A stretch of 64,000 nt of DNA from Patiria miniata (GCF_015706575.1 NW_024037074.1:18589334-18653333); one strand, 5' to 3'. Positions 1 to 15,300 are shown, counted from the first letter of the stretch. Numbers and translations are program-made. The notes: a model not told the origin generated them from the letters alone.

Positions 1-14
1 TGATATTCCCACAG

Positions 15-320
15 GGCCCTCCTTTGCGCCCAGATTCACGGCGGCCAGCAACACCCCAACCACGGTCACCTTGAACTGGCAGCCGTTGCCGGACAAGTTC
101 CGGCACGGTGTCATCGTGCGCTACCGCATCACAGTGCGGGAGACCGGCGAGACACAGTCGCAGGACACGATGGTCAACAACGCCTCCCTGACGGAGTTCA
201 CCGTGGAGGGGTTGCTGGCGGGGCAGATCTACCAGGTGCGCATGGCGGCCGCCACCACCGAAGGGTTCGGCGTCAGTTCAGACTGGGTGACGGTGCAGAC
301 CCGCGTCCCCGGCGATTTGC
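15..320 (+). CDS. prtg: Protogenin-like exon: complete FN3 domain
   Basis: The exon follows the acceptor ACAG at 11-14 and ends before the donor GTAAGT at 321. It starts and ends in phase 1, as expected for one FN3 module. The translation includes VTLNWQPLPD (strand B with the conserved Trp), VRYRITV, a LLAGQIYQVRMAAAT segment matching the FN3 L-x-x-Y-x-v-x-v-x-A core, and GFGVSSDWVTVQT. N-glycosylation sequon NAS is present. It is probably FN3 number two of five, judged by counting back from the membrane. Confidence 0.85.
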
Positions 321-3300
321 GTAAGTTTTGGAGATTGTTTGAATACTAACTTGGTGCCGATGATCCTTGCCGAGATCACCAAAATGTTACAGATAGTACC
401 CACTTTTAGATTTTATTCCACAAATTAGAAAAAATTGACTCCAAACGATTTTCTTTTATCTGTTGGGTAGGTACGGTAGTTGGCTATTCATAATCACTCT
501 TGGAGCAGTGCATCAGAATTATAAAATCATAGGTGTCAGATGTGGAGCCCAAATCGATAGAATGACCCATTTCGCGTGCTTAGGGTTAAAGATGTATACA
601 TGCTGAAGCATTCAAGTCACACAGAGTAAACAAAATTCCCTCCTTTTATTTCATTTTACACTTTTTATGAATTTGTCCAAAATCAAAATACTGATTTTTA
701 CTTTTATACCATTCAAAGGAGGAGTCTTCACATTACTCAGCCCAGCTATGTACATGATCATATACACACCTCCACTGTGTTTTCCTACAGGCAAGAAGGG
801 GGCCGGATCGTTTGTGATCTCTTAACAAAATCCTCCCCAAAACCCAACCAGCCTCCCAAAAATTTCAACATAGTATCTTTTTTCCGACCCTTTTCACCCT
901 ATCTTGTTCTCCCCCCTGGGAAATGGTGACCCTGTTTTACCCCCAACCTCCCTCCAGCCAGTGTAGGGACAGGGGATTAAAGCCCGCTGACAGCTTGATA
1001 AATTCGTTGACCCATAGCAGTGGCCTGATGAAAAGATTGTTAATCTCTCTCCTGCTGGCTGTTTTTTTCTCCCGAGCTTCTTGCTTTATTGATAGTTCAA
1101 GTTCCCACTTTGTTGATTCTCAACCCGCCTATGTGTCGATGCCCCCAAAGTTTTACAAATATTTGCTGCTAGCGGAGCTCTTAATTCAAGTTGCTGATAT
1201 ATGCTCTGCTATGATCCGGAATCTACAGAGAGAGAGAGAAAAAAATTATAAAACTCTGGCCCGAGCAAAACTGAGCCATGTTTACATGGCCCATTTGGAC
1301 AGCATGTGCTTTGTACTGTCACTTAGCTGCTGATATTTTTCAAGGTTGAATGACAGGTCGTGATGTCGCAGTATCCCTTGCATTATTATTGGACGTTGAC
1401 CGCCAGATGGTCGCATATTTTCCGGGGGCAGCAAGGGTAGCAGCGTAGCTAAGATTTCTGGAAGGGCAAGGGGCACCGGAAGGGTTGCTGTTCGGGGAGA
1501 AAATTGGGAAATGGTTTAAGTCACATCCTCGGTGAATTTTATTGCTTGTCTGTTTTTTTGTCGGTTGTTTGAAATGTCATTTCATGGCTGGTGGGCGCAA
1601 TTTACTTTGATGTATTTTGTACCATAAAATAAAAATATAAACTTATATTGATTTGATACAATATTTGATATTATAGTGAATAATTTCAATTTTCATGGCT
1701 GGTGGGCGCAATTTACTTTGATGTATTTTGTACAATAAAATGAAACTATAAACTTATATTGATTTGATACAATTATTCAATAGTAAAATAAATTAATAAT
1801 GTTAAAGATGCACTTAAAGGGAAAATACAACATTTGCAAACATCGAAAAATAAAATGACCAAGTTTTTACGAAATACCTTACAGGATGTTGGTAAATGAC
1901 AGTCTAAAGCATCCTGTAAAATGATGGCACCTGGTGTGAAGTCATTTTCAAGAAAATTGTATTTTTGTTTACATTTCCAACTGTGGTCGGCCGACCACCG
2001 TAGGAAAAACCTAACTATTTTTTACTACTGTTCCAAATTTCCCATTTTTTTTTCAGTCCAATTTTGTTTGCTAATTGGTTTTATGTTAATGAATGGGTGC
2101 AGGTCAACTAGACTGGTTCCCTTAGCGTACAATTTTTCGGCATCTGTAAATTGATCCATTTCATCTTCAGTGGAGTCAGGAAACCAGACTACTTGAAAAT
2201 TTTTGTTTTTCTTGGTTTTTCCAGCATTTTCGAAAACAAAACTTCAAGCATGTCAGTGTAACAATAATTTGATCTATTATACTAACCCCTCAAATAGTTC
2301 ATTTCTGAAAATTAAAGCATAAGCCAATGATGTACATTCCCTTTAATAATATTATGGCTATTAGGGCCTCTACAAAATATTAATGGTGGTATTCCTGCAT
2401 TTTATTGCTTTAACATGCCGGCTTTGTCCCACATGTTTAGACAATAATTTGCGAAATTGTGGATTGAAATATCTGTTTATGATAATTGTCATAATTTGAT
2501 AATAAAGGGCAAGAGGTGACATGTACTTTTGTAATTGAAAAAAAAGAGAAAAATACCATAAAACTTTTGTTTGTTGAATCCGAAAAGGGGATTTTCTCCT
2601 TTAAGGTGTTTTCATCCTACTGCCCTGTCTCACTGCAGGAGGACATGGGTTTAAATCCCACCCAAGTATTTGTGATGGGATCAAGCTACATGAGTCGTTT
2701 GTCGGGAATTTTCATTTGGAGATACAGGCCAAAATAGGGCCACTTCATCACATCACTTCATCACATCTCGTGGTGTTCCGACTTCTATAATTTTTGAACT
2801 AAAGATGGTATCAGCATGCGGTTTTCACAGTAGTAATGCTGATATTGTGCTCTATTAAAATCTATAATAAAACATTTTTTGACCAGGGTCGACAAACGAC
2901 TCATTTAGCTTGATCGCATCACATTTTACAAGTTTGTGAAGTTTTTCTCCTTTAAATCACTCGGTGCTTAGGAAAAAAATTGTTTCCCAGAGGGGAATTT
3001 CCCCAATGTTAAAAAAAAGTGAATTCCATTTGCCAAACAAAGTAGATTCCATTTGCAACATTTATTCCCTGAATCATTTTGTGTGTTTATTCTTTGTTAC
3101 AGCGCCATGAAATGGATCTGTGATTGTATGCGCGTTATCAATTTCTCTTTTATTATCATTGGTAAAAATGACATTCAACTGACAAAAAAAAAGTTGTCCA
3201 GGACATTGTCACAATATCAAAATGTGGGTTGATTTTGCTTGTTTGTCATTTTGATTTGTTTATCAAATTAATTGGATGGCTTCTAAGACTCAAAAATGAA

Positions 3301-6300
3301 TCAAAAAGTTTGCTTATTCAAGCCAGTAAAGGCTTGGTTTTGTTTTCTGGCCGACACCAGTTATTGGACTTTTCTTCACTTATTTTTGTTTTGTTGAATA
3401 CTCAGGGCCAGAGGCACCACAGTTCGAGACGGTGAATCTCAATTTCACCACCATCAGCGTCCGTCCCCATCCGCCCCAGCCCTCGGAAATGAACCTCCTG
3501 GGCCTGAAGCTCTTCTACTCGGTGTACGATGCCGACAGCGGGCTTGGCGCGGCCACGGAACCGATCTTGCTGCCTCTCAACACCACTGAGTATATCATCA
3601 CTGGTTTAGGTGAGTTGGAACCATTTTATTTATTTATTTATGTACTTTTTTGTTCCCCCAACTTGTAACTAGAATGATGGTAGTCCATTTATACACCGAT
3701 CTGATTTTTGAAATTATGGTGATGGTTCTGGTAGCCACTACTGCTTCCATGCCTGAACGCTTGCTAACGCTTCCATGCCTGAACTTCCATCACACATGCA
3801 TTTTGTATAGCTGTGAACACGTCACTGCACGGGAGTGCATTGTATGAAATACAAAGCGTGTTGGTTTTTTTTTTTGAGGCATGTAACTTTTCCTCGGATC
3901 CGCTGATTTCCTCGTTTTTTACTTCTCATGAATGCCGTAACAAATTGAAAAATACTGTACAAAGTCTTGTGCGGTTTGGAGTTTCCTCGTTTTTTTTTCT
4001 AAATTCCCAGTTGCATGTCTGTTTTAGGCGTCCGAGTAATGGAGGAAAGCCAGTCCAGGAATCACAAAAGTTTGCAACTCGGATAGGTCTAGACCTTTTT
4101 CAGTGTCTGGCCAAACCAAAGTTTCCTAAGATTTGGATTAAGAATACAATAAGCCCGGAAATTTATTGTATTTTCCCCATTAACTCTTTGCACACAGTGA
4201 GCCATTAAATTGGATCAAGAAGGTGCTTGTATAATGCCGCCTAATTTAGGCAGTTGATTTTGTAGTTAGAGTTAGCTGACCTGAACAGTCCTTTTGATTT
4301 TGAGGCGTGCGATCACACCCCCACGCCATCGCACGCCTAAAAGCTTCCCAAGAAGTGCCAATAATCGCATGCCTGAATCCCTCTGTACTGCACACCTCGG
4401 CATACATTTACGGCATAATTATACTTCATAATTTGTGGGAAAAAGTATGTCGGTGAAAAGAAAATGGCTTTACTGTAAACCAAGTTGAATATTATTTAAA
4501 AAAAAAAAATAACAAAAAAAAATACCAGATTGTTCAGTCCCGCTTGGACCACAGAATCACATGCCTAGAAAAATCACACGCCTAGAAAAATTTGGTAGGT
4601 GTGCCTTTTTCCACACGCCTGTAATTTTCAAATCAGAAGGACGGCCTAAGGACAGTTACGAATAATAGATGAAAACATCTGGACACTGTTTTTTATTGTC
4701 CAAATTAACAAGTTCAGAAGCAAATTTAATAATTTACTGTAGCTCGTAACGTTTGCAATGGTCACAAAACAATTGGATTTGATATTTAAACTATGACTCA
4801 ATTACAAAATAGATTGCCGTAAAAATATTACGGTCTTTTTTTAATGCATGAAGTCCAATAGGTGTACACCCCCCCCCCTCCCCCAGTATTCTTCTACACT
4901 GTAGTGGAAGCAATTATTCAAGTGATCTTATACACAAGTATTGAAAAATGTCCCTTTTTAATCGAGACTGTTTTGTGCAGATGTGTCCCGAGATGCATGA
5001 AATGCAGGGTCATTTGTCAGTGTGAGCCGATATGGAATCTAATATTCAGGTCACGAATTAATTTCCCAACAGCAGCGCGGCTCAACCCTGCTCTCATCAC
5101 CTGGTCGGCCGTTCTGAATCACTTCCTCTGATCACAATTTCTTTTGGTAAAAAAGAAAGAAGAAACTTTCAAATCCAGAGCTTGTGTTTTCCATCCATTC
5201 CGAACCAGTTTGTTCAATTTATCTGTTTACAATTTTGCTTCAGCCACAGCTGAAAGCAACAGCTGGCAAATTCTATTCAATTTACTAAATATACTTAAGC
5301 CTCTCCGCCCACCTTATGGCTTTTGTTCGCGGTCCACAAGTTGTATCGCAATTGCGGTGCACTCGTTAATTTTGATATCAAAACAGGAGCCAGGCCTTGG
5401 GTGGCTAATTTTCATTGCAGCTGACAAATTGAACGTACCGGTTGAACTTTAACAAATATGGTTAATGATGCATACCGGTACATGTACATTTAATTCAGGC
5501 AGTGTGGCTGCACCACTATAGAAAAAGTGTTGAGAAAAAAAACAGACCTCTTTCCATTTTGCTAGTTATGTTTTCAAAGTGCCGCCTGGGGGGAAAACCT
5601 GAAAAACTCATGGAATTTTATTTTCAATTCCTGGGAAAGTCTTGAAAGTTTGTAAAAATGACAGAAGTCATGGAAGAGTCGTGGAATTTTGTGAGGACTA
5701 ATTTCTTTTAAATTGTAAACTTTGTACACACGTTTATTCATAATTAAGCATCAGAAAATCAGATTTTTATCCCCGACAAATTGCGACCAATTTCGCCGAT
5801 ACGGTACACGCGTTTTTGATGTTGATAAGTCCTCATTGCTTTGTTGTGTTGTTTTTCTGTTTCCGTTGAGCAGTTTTCACAGAACAAATTGGACAGTTTT
5901 GATCTGCATTTTGATGTACATGTACTATTGGTAGGTCATGGATTTTCATGAAGGTCATGGAATTTTATTGTCCTAAAGATGCAGGAACCAAGCTTATTGT
6001 GTACTTCAGAATGTATGGAAGAGTGCCTCTTGGTGTTTTAATTATACATGTACATGTACTGGTACATTGTGCATTCAGATTTAAATTTTACTGCAAGACA
6101 GTGAAGTAACTTACGGAAATCATTGTGAAACAGCTTAGAATGCAGGGGGAAAATATGACTATTTTGCGTCTGCCAAAAGGTCATTAATTAAAAATTATTT
6201 TTAAGGGGACTTTCTTGAGTTTTCGTGGAATATTATTGATTTTTGCCTTTTTGTTTGTTTGTTTTTTTGTTTGTTTTCGCTTAGACCAGTAGCTCTTATT

Positions 6301-9300
6301 GTCTGTTATTCTGTCAGAAGTTTGTAGCTTTTCAGCCCACGACCACAACCCTTCTCTGCACAGATGTCCCCTGTTAAAAAAAAACAAAAAAACCTGGCCT
6401 ATTTCTGGGAATTGATGTTGTCATTGTGAGGCCCCCCAGGGGAAATATGAGCTAGTTGACCCACATCACTGAAGGAAGGAAGGGGTGGGATGTTGGAGCA
6501 TTGGAGGGGGGGGGGGAGGGAGAAAGTGGGCTTGGCAAAGGGCCAGAGGGGCGGGTAGGGGCTAAGCCCTGGCCAGTGACCCCTCAATCAACCCCCAAAC
6601 TACTTACCCAACGGCTTCCCCTGACATGTCGTATTTGTTTACGTTTTTCTGGTGGCCATGGTGAATGATTATGGGTGGGTGCGGTCATTGCGCTGACAGA
6701 AAGGGGGAAAACAAGGAAATGAGACAGGATTTTGCTTGCACTGAAGTACAATATTTTGCCAGGATTGTGTTCTTGTGGCATAAATTTAGTCACAAATCCA
6801 CCTTCCTTGGGGGGGGGGGGGTACGTCTACCGGAATTTGCAGGCAGAACACATGTACCGGTATATCACAACCGGTTAAAAAAAAAAAAAAGTTTCATCCA
6901 TGACTGCCTTATTGTTAATACCTTTTTTTTTTCATGCATGAAAAACCCTCCCTTGCATACTTACAAATTGCTATTTTTTTTCAAATTGCTATTTTTGTCC
7001 ACTGATGTATGTGGACAGCGTTCAAGCCTGATGGAGTGTCCATGAATTTGGACACGGGCACAGTATTGACAAGTGACCTGTAGCGACGCCTACGCGCAAT
7101 TTGTTTTTCTTTTGTTTGTTTGTATATATTTTCTCACCCAGCTACTGCGTCCGCTCATAGGGAATTATTAAAGCTGGCTACAACTGCTGTATGGCCATCA
7201 GCCGGAGGAAGGGGGGGGGGGGGGGATGGGAAGCGGTCAGTATTGGCGACAACAATGACCACTTTCCATTATTCATAAAGCGGATGAGTTGATTAATGGC
7301 AATGAATAAGTCGGTGAGAACGGAACTTTTTTTTTTTCTTCTGGTTCTCAATTTGATGAGTTGACCTCATACGAATTCCGTAAAAGAGAGGAAAGGGGGG
7401 GGGGGATCCAATAAATGGGGGAAGTGACACAAGCCCGCGTATTAGGAAATCAGTGTTCATTCCTTGGGGAGATTGCTTTGCCAGATGATGAATTGTTGAT
7501 GATTAGCGGCTTTTTGGATATCCGGGCGGCCGGGGTCGTGGTTGGATGGCTGCGGGACACTTAGGGGGAAAGAAAGTGCCAATAAACAAGGCCTGCCGGC
7601 TTGAAATTCATCTTGTAAGATGTGCCAAGTAAAACGACCACGCATTAAGAAAATTAATCAAATTTAAGACCTATATCAGACACCCCCCTCCCCCCCTCCC
7701 AATATCTGCGCATAGGATTAGTTATGCATATTCATCCCACTCCGTGTAAGTCATTTCAGAAAGTTAGTGGATTAGGTCATTGGGATGAAGACACAATTTA
7801 AATCTACGGGCTTGGCATAGGGACTGTTATGGTTATTACATGTAGCACTGTGGCCAAGTTGCGGGCCAGGGAAGGACAAATCATTTGCGTGTGTTACTGT
7901 TAGTGTGTACATGTACGTGTTCATCTTTTCAAACCGTGGAGGAAAAATACCAGAGAACAAAAGAGAACAATATCGTCCACGATTCCCAGCATACGTCCGC
8001 GATTGGGGTCGTGTACAAAACCTATGGGAGCCTTCCTAAAAAGTTAAGAGTGCAAACAAAAGAGGGACAATAGGACGTCCACAATCGACGGTGAACGCAC
8101 GTTTGGGTGCACGTGTTGGCATGGTGTGGAGGTATGCGCAGCCAGATTTTCAAATGCTCCGTTCGCAAACTCGTATTTGTACACGAGACAGGATTTCCAC
8201 AGTCATGGATAAATCTTGGAATTTAAAGGTTTCATGGAAAAATCCTGGAATTTAAAGGTATCATGGAAAGTCATGGAATTTTTTTGTATTTTTAAGGAGT
8301 CGTGGAAAGTTGGTATTCCAAGAAAAAAGTCCTGGGAAAGTCATGTACACGTACATCCTGCACAACCCATACATGATGATGCGTAATGTTTGGCCAAGTC
8401 AGTCTTCCGGTTGCATTCTAATTGACTATACTTCCTTTTTATGCATGATGCCGGTACATGTATGCCCAATACTTGTTGCACGTTCGGTGCACCATTGCGG
8501 TGCCTTCGTGGTGCTCATAGTCTTGTGCCAAACTGGAAGGCAGAAAGGGAGTGGCGTCCCGTTGCCTCTGTCCTGGAAAAGTCACGAAATTTCTTTTCAA
8601 GATTTCTGTGTGAACCCCAGTGTAAGTCAACTGCATCAGCATGGGGACAAGGCAGAAACAATGCTAACATGTCCTTCAATATGGGACTCGTTGGGATTTC
8701 CACCGTTGAGGGGGTACTCACACTTGGGACTCATAATTATGGGCAGTGCATTGATTGAAATACTCCCCCCCCCCCCCCCCCCCAGGCTGCTTTACTTGTT
8801 GGTGACTGATGCCCTTTTGTGAGTTCAAATATCAAACGCATTTCAATTGTGAATCTTCCAGGCACTGCAAGCCACTGTTTCAGATTATTTTTGGCAAGCT
8901 TCTTGCTTACTCGGTTTGGCCTTGCTTGTGAATTTCTTTTGTCACAAGCTCTCGTAGTACCAAGCATACATGTACGTACGTGCTTACATAAAAGTACAAC
9001 TTTCAAGGTCTAAACCCAGTATTAAATTTCCAAAAGAAATTCCAACTGAATTATACTTGCAAAAACTTTATTGTCCACTGTTGGTATTCTGTCAATTTTG
9101 TGTTCAATGGGTTAGAACTTACATATGTACAATGTACGTACCTCTGAGCTTATTCTAATAATTGTTATTTTGATCTGGTTCACTTATCAACAACAATCTC
9201 TGGTCTTTTTTTTTTTTTTTTTTAAGCTTTCAAGCTTTTTTTTTGGGGGGGGGGAGTAGGGTAAGTGAAATACCAATCACTCATCCATTGATCTACCTTT

Positions 9301-12300
9301 ATTCCTGTGATCATTGGACCATGTCAGCTTATGCAAGGTGACCTCATTACGTATGGGTTCAATGGGAAACGGGTGTCACTGACTGCGTAATCATCGCTTT
9401 GCCCAACCTGTTACAAAACAGGTTTACTGTTGCATAAGTCCGGTTCTTTCTTTTTTTAACAGCACCACCAAGCTGCCCCCTTGAATCATTTTGACAGAGG
9501 TTTAGCAAGATGGGGACCCATGTGCTAACGCATGACGACCTTGCCCTACCCTAGAAATGAAGGACGGAGCCCAAAATGTCAAAGCAAATTACAGTGAATG
9601 TGGCTGGAAATTAATCCAAAGTGGACAAGTGCACCTCTAAAGAATCAGTGTCAAGTGTAACGCTGCCTGGCTCGCATTGATGCCAAGTTAGTGTGTTAGT
9701 ATGTCTCCTCCCGGACAGAAACTATGCAACGGTGCCCCGGCCTACTTGTACAAATGCAACCTTTGAACTGGCGATCCACATAGCACCCTGGGATACCATC
9801 TCTCCCCTCCCCCCTTCCCAACAACCTCTAGTGCGCAACCAGCCTTTTTGACCGAAGCCAGTGGGTAAGAGAATCAGGCTATGAGCCCCCCCTGCTGATT
9901 TTAAAAAAATTGAATCAAGCTGAAGTAGGGAAAAAAAAGGTCAAGTTAAGGGTGTCCCGTTGGGGGAGTTGGCCGTTCCTAGTCCAGAGGTGTTTTGTGG
10001 GGGCAGCGTCCAATAGGTTTAGTCACACCCATGGTGCGGGACGGTTATTACAACTGGTAGCCCGCGGTGAGACCAGTGTAAACAGTCAGCATTCTTGGCC
10101 CAGCTTGGTGTTTTTTTTCTTCCAGCGCAGTCGGTTCAATGAAAAGAGTTTTAGGCTATTTGAAACCATACTTTTCAATTTTGGGTCTCACCGGCTAGTT
10201 TCAGATGACAACTGTGGTTTGTTCATGATGGTTCTTGGGTTTTGAAATAGGTGATTCTTTTTTTTGGGGGGGGGGGGGGAGACAAGGAGTTTTGATCCAG
10301 ATTTGTCAGATTTCCTTTTTTTTTAATACGTATTAAATTTCCAACACTGCACACTACAGGTACATTATGCAAAATAGTTTACATTTTTTTTTCACAATTT
10401 TGTAGTCAAGTATTTTCCAAGTAAAAACTTAAAACTAGACATTGGATTATTTGAACAATGAATGCTTTAATTCCCAAAAAAAATAAAATAAAGCCTTTTG
10501 ACAATCAGAATCTTGTATGAACTAAGCATTTTAAGGCAAAAGCATTTGGAAAGTACTCGCCGGGGGTACTTTGCAAGTACTTTTTCGAGTACTTCTGTCC
10601 CAACAGTTTAATTAAGAAGTATTTTTTATGTATCCAAAGTCCCAAGTTATTATTTTTTTCTATGTTTCTCTCACTTTTTCACAATAAACAGCTCAATATT
10701 TGGAAGTAAACAAAGTATTGGGAAAGTACCAATAATCCGAAAGTACTTGACTACATGTACAACTCTGATTTTTTCATTTCCAAATTATTCAGAAATTTAA
10801 TGAACTTAATCGGACACCTGGACTTGGCCATTTCAATTAATATTGTGGTCAGTATAATGGTGTTCGTCCAGGTGCGTACGGTCAGGTTGCCCTTTTCCTC
10901 CATAGAAGGCGATAGTCGGAAATGTCAGGAAAACAGTTGATGGAAAAATAGTTTGCATATGTCGGTATGTACATGTAGATATCAAGGTTGATTTAACAAA
11001 GCAAGAATTAAAAGCAAAAGCATTTCAAATCTCCTAAATTAATAAATGCAAAAATGTGCACCAATTTGTTTTCCTGACAAATTGAAAATGAGTTAAATTG
11101 CTGCAACCTGCTAAATGACAAATCAAAATATTAAGATGGCTTGATATTTCAGCCTTGGCAAACTTGGCTGCCTTCAGAGGCATTTGCGTCTGAAGAATAA
11201 ATAAAAAGAAAGAAATTGGAAGATTTGCTTATATAGCACTTTCTCCATTGTATCAACAATCTCAAAGCGCTTTACAGTTATTCCCCCGTTTATCAGGCCA
11301 TGGGACCACGCGGCAGCCAATATGACTGCACATTGGGTCCTCTCACAGGTACCCATTCATACTCCTGGGTGGAGAGAGGCAATTGTTTATGTCTTGCCCA
11401 AGGGTACAAACACCATGTAGGGTTTGAACCCACGTACCATTGTACCTGAGTTTTAACATCGTAACCACTGGACTATGGTGCGCCTTGTTAAGGCTTAAAT
11501 AATTCTTTGAAATTTTTTTCCTATTATGCCTGTGTTATTCGGTAGCTTCACGAGACCACAAATGGTTCTTTTTTCTCCTTTTATTACCTAGATTTTTTGA
11601 TAGGCTTCCTCGTTCATGTCCAATATGGGTTGAGATATTTCACTGCTTGGTGTTTATATATAGCCCCACAAAGCATCAATTATTTTTTCCTTCCCCCCCC
11701 CCCTTCTAGGAATTGTTGTGGCCTCCTTGTTAAATATCCAATATGGGTTGTAAATTGAGCGTGTTGCAACAACAGCTTTGCGCTCTCTCCACCCACAGAT
11801 ATATAAAAAGGTCCTTGCTGTAAGTTGCCCTTCGGCCCTGGCCTTGCCTAGCCTGGGCTTGCCAGGGCTGTTCCCCCTGGTTGCCCCACTCCCCCAGCGA
11901 AGTAAATCTCATTGGGGGCATTGGCCAGGCTGGATGACCTGGCTCTCTCGCTCTTGACCGCTGTCCCCTTGTGGCTCAGGAATTTGTTTTATTCTTTCTC
12001 TTTCGCTTTTTTTTTTTTTATCTGGTCTTGGGATTGAATTCTGGCGCCGTGCCAAAATGGGCGGAGTTGTTTATACTGAGTGGGTATTCTTGTTGCTGCT
12101 GTCATAATCGATATGTGACCAAGGTGACCAAGTTTAAGGCCATGCTAATCAGGGTGAGTATTGTTACTGTACTTCCTCCCCCACTATAATTTTCCATAGT
12201 CAGTTTCTTTGAAGGCCAAATTTATTGTTCATAGAACAGTGGATTTTATTATTGAGCAAATCTTAGTACATTATCTTAAAGAAATTGAAGAAAAAAATTC

Positions 12301-15300
12301 AAGTATTTTTTACCCCGAATATTGTCTCTGTGTACTATTTATCGTTTTCTTACGTGGAAAAAATGTCGTTAAAAAAAATAATAACAAGGGAAATCACCGT
12401 GAAGGATCACATGAAGGGATCAGTTACATGTATGTCAATCCTTTGTGGAGCAAAAAGAGCAAGGGAGTAGTCTTTTTTGTTAACTACCAATTCCAATATG
12501 TATTACATTCTGAGAAAAATAATTTCAACCAATTTCTTTTTTATAGAGTCCCATAAAAAAAAATCAACCTTAACTGACCTTAGAAAAGATTAGTATAGAT
12601 TTTTTTCCCCATTGGAAAAGGTCAAAGTTATGGGTTGGGGAAAAAAATGGGTTAAGGAAAAAAGAAGAAAATTGCTGCCTTTGTTTGGTGAGAGTATCGG
12701 CTCTGAATAGTGGGGTTCTGAATACCGCAAGTTTTTTTTTTCAGCCCTGCATTGTTGACACAAGTGTTTGTTGCTTGTAAAGAAGTGAACTCTAGGAATG
12801 GACTGTTGACCACAGGTTGAAGGGGGGGGGGGGGATATAATGGCCGTAGGTTGTCCAGTGTGAGGTCAAGTGCTCCTAGGGTCTCCAACCGCACTCCAGG
12901 TTTGACTGTATTGAATTACTGGTCGTGGTCAGAAACAAGAACCTTCTACTTTTTTTTTGTCTTGGCTTGAGGTGCCCTGTCATGAATAATTTGAATGGGG
13001 TATTCAATTATATGCGAAGTTTTAGCAAATTTTGTACCAGCCCACCTTAGAAGATATAATTGCATTTTTAAAAAATAGTCTTCAAGGGTATGTTTTGTTG
13101 CGAATTCATTCAGTAAAAAATAAAAAATAACCCTTTTTAGGCAAAAAAAAAATTAAGTCGGTCTCTGGTCCGCGCGCGCGTCGATTTTAATCATGCGCGT
13201 CGATCTTTTTTTTTCCAAAATGTTCCGCGGTACCTCCAACAGCGCCCTCTATCTCCGCACCTCCTCAATTTTTTTTTACCAAAGAGCACCAAGGAATGGG
13301 AAATTGCACGAAGGCAAATAATCGAAATCACCAAGGCAAATTATGGAGGACACCAATGTACATGAGGACACCAAAAAAGCAAAATAGTACCCCACCTTGT
13401 CTGTACAATCCACGCTTGAAGAAAAGGGGAAAAAAAGGAAAAAAAAAAAAAAAAAAAAAGCCGCGTGGCCGCGTCAATTCCGGAACTTTGGTCTGACCAG
13501 AGACCAAATATTTTTTTTTTTTGCCTTATTATTATTATTTTTTTTAAATGTGTTATTCAATTTCTGTTAATGAGGCTTTACATGTTGTCAAAAAGTGTGT
13601 GATATGCTGCTTTAAAATGAAAGAAAATACATATTTTTTTTCTTCTTGAAAGGTATGAGAAAGGGGAAATAATGGTTTAAATTTAGCGAAATGAAGTATT
13701 ATTTAAAAAAAAAAAAAAAAAAGAATTTAAGGAAGTACATGTTGCTACTATCTTTTCATGGAGTAGAATTTTTGTTTTTGTGCTGATATTTAATAACCAT
13801 TATGTTAGACCTTCTGTTTTTGGACTTGCTAATGTTAATCAAAGTCGATAGGTAAAAAAATCATTTTAAATCACAACAGATGGACCATTGTACCCAGCAG
13901 ATACCACACATGATTTGGCCCCCCCCCCCCAAAAAAAAACTACCGAACCAGCAAATCAGCAACTGGGGGAAAAAAAATTGAACCTTTGTTATATACAATG
14001 TACATGTGTAACAATAGAATTCATACCATTCTGCCCGATGAATAAAAATGTACCAGCCTTTAAAAAGACCCGGTGGAAAAACACAGGGAGCGCTCGGCAG
14101 CCCGCTGTAACTGATATCAAAGGGTTTGATTTCATTGCGGGCCCTCATAAATACTAGCCAGCGCTTATCACAGGTCATGATCGGCCGGTAATTATATTAT
14201 TCATCCTCGTTTGCATTCAGCTACACCTTCCCTGCACTGTGTGCGTACACGTACATTCCTCATTTGTTTTGCGGTTTCTATTTATTTATTTTTTCTTTTG
14301 TAATTTTTTTTTTCTCTTTTTTTTTTTTTTTTGATATGTGGTTGGCTTAGCGGAAAAAAAGCACTTGGGACCAAGCCAAGCTGGGCATCCTTGACCCGGG
14401 TACCATTCTCACGCTCGGGCCACCAGAGGCCATGTAAATACGCACACGTACACTCTCTTTTTGCAGGGTGGGATGTATAGGGACCGGCTAAAAAGATCAC
14501 CAGTTGTCAACAGGATGTATCTATTGTCGGGGTGTTTTCATTTCGTCCACCGCGTTGTTGTTGTTGTTTTAGTTGGGTGGACTGTGCTGATAGGCTGGCA
14601 GTGACAACCGATGCCTGTGCACACTGAACGTGGTTCTTATGCAAGCTCCGCCTCCCAAAATGTATATTCTATTGAGTGCATACTCTAATCGTATTCATGA
14701 AGAAAGAGCCCCCCACTAAAAAAAAACCAAAAGTCCCACTGGCATTTTGGGTATGGGAGATTACACAGACCAGTTTGCATTCTGGGAAATAATTGCTATT
14801 TCATAGGTTGTATTTATAACTGTTTTGCCTGACCCAAAAATGGGAGGGCATAAGCCGATTCCAAAAAATTTATTGCAATAAATATTTATTGCTAAAGAAC
14901 GTACCTGTGTATACGTGTTTATGTCAAATTGTCAGCACTGGGATAATGTAGGCACGAATGGCTGTGTTTTGTCAGTATTGCTCGTAAACAATCAGGATCA
15001 AAACGAGATACCTTAGTGATAGGGCTGTGCTGAATATACTGAATATTCGAATATTCGTTCATCCATCGGATATCCGAATAATTTTTTTTTTTTTTTCCAA
15101 TGCAAATATTCGGGGAAAAAATGAGCGGTCTCAAGGAAATTATATTAGACCTGTGTTATTTTAATCGTAGGCGCTGTTTTGTTTGTCAGATGCCACACTT
15201 TTACCGAAAGCCACTTAACAGGCATGATTTGAGAACTTCCGTGAGGAAAATTAGCTGAAAGTTCTTCTTTAAATCTGTCAAGTATCAGCAGTTCCGCTAC

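Noticed and set aside
923-1333. 136-residue frame with a hydrophobic segment
   Set aside because: No recognisable family, it lies mid-intron with compositional runs, and it has no splice or promoter support.
8310-8822. 170-residue open frame as a gene
   Set aside because: It lies across an interspersed repeat also found at 26361 and ends in a poly(C)-derived proline run; no domain is seen.
11175-11487. Functional tRNA gene
   Set aside because: A and B boxes are present, but no cloverleaf closes; the body and tail are those of a SINE. The same holds for 17268, 19860, 20997 and 46425.
13296-13496. Lysine-rich small protein
   Set aside because: It is internal to a Harbinger MITE and its lysines come from a poly(A) run.
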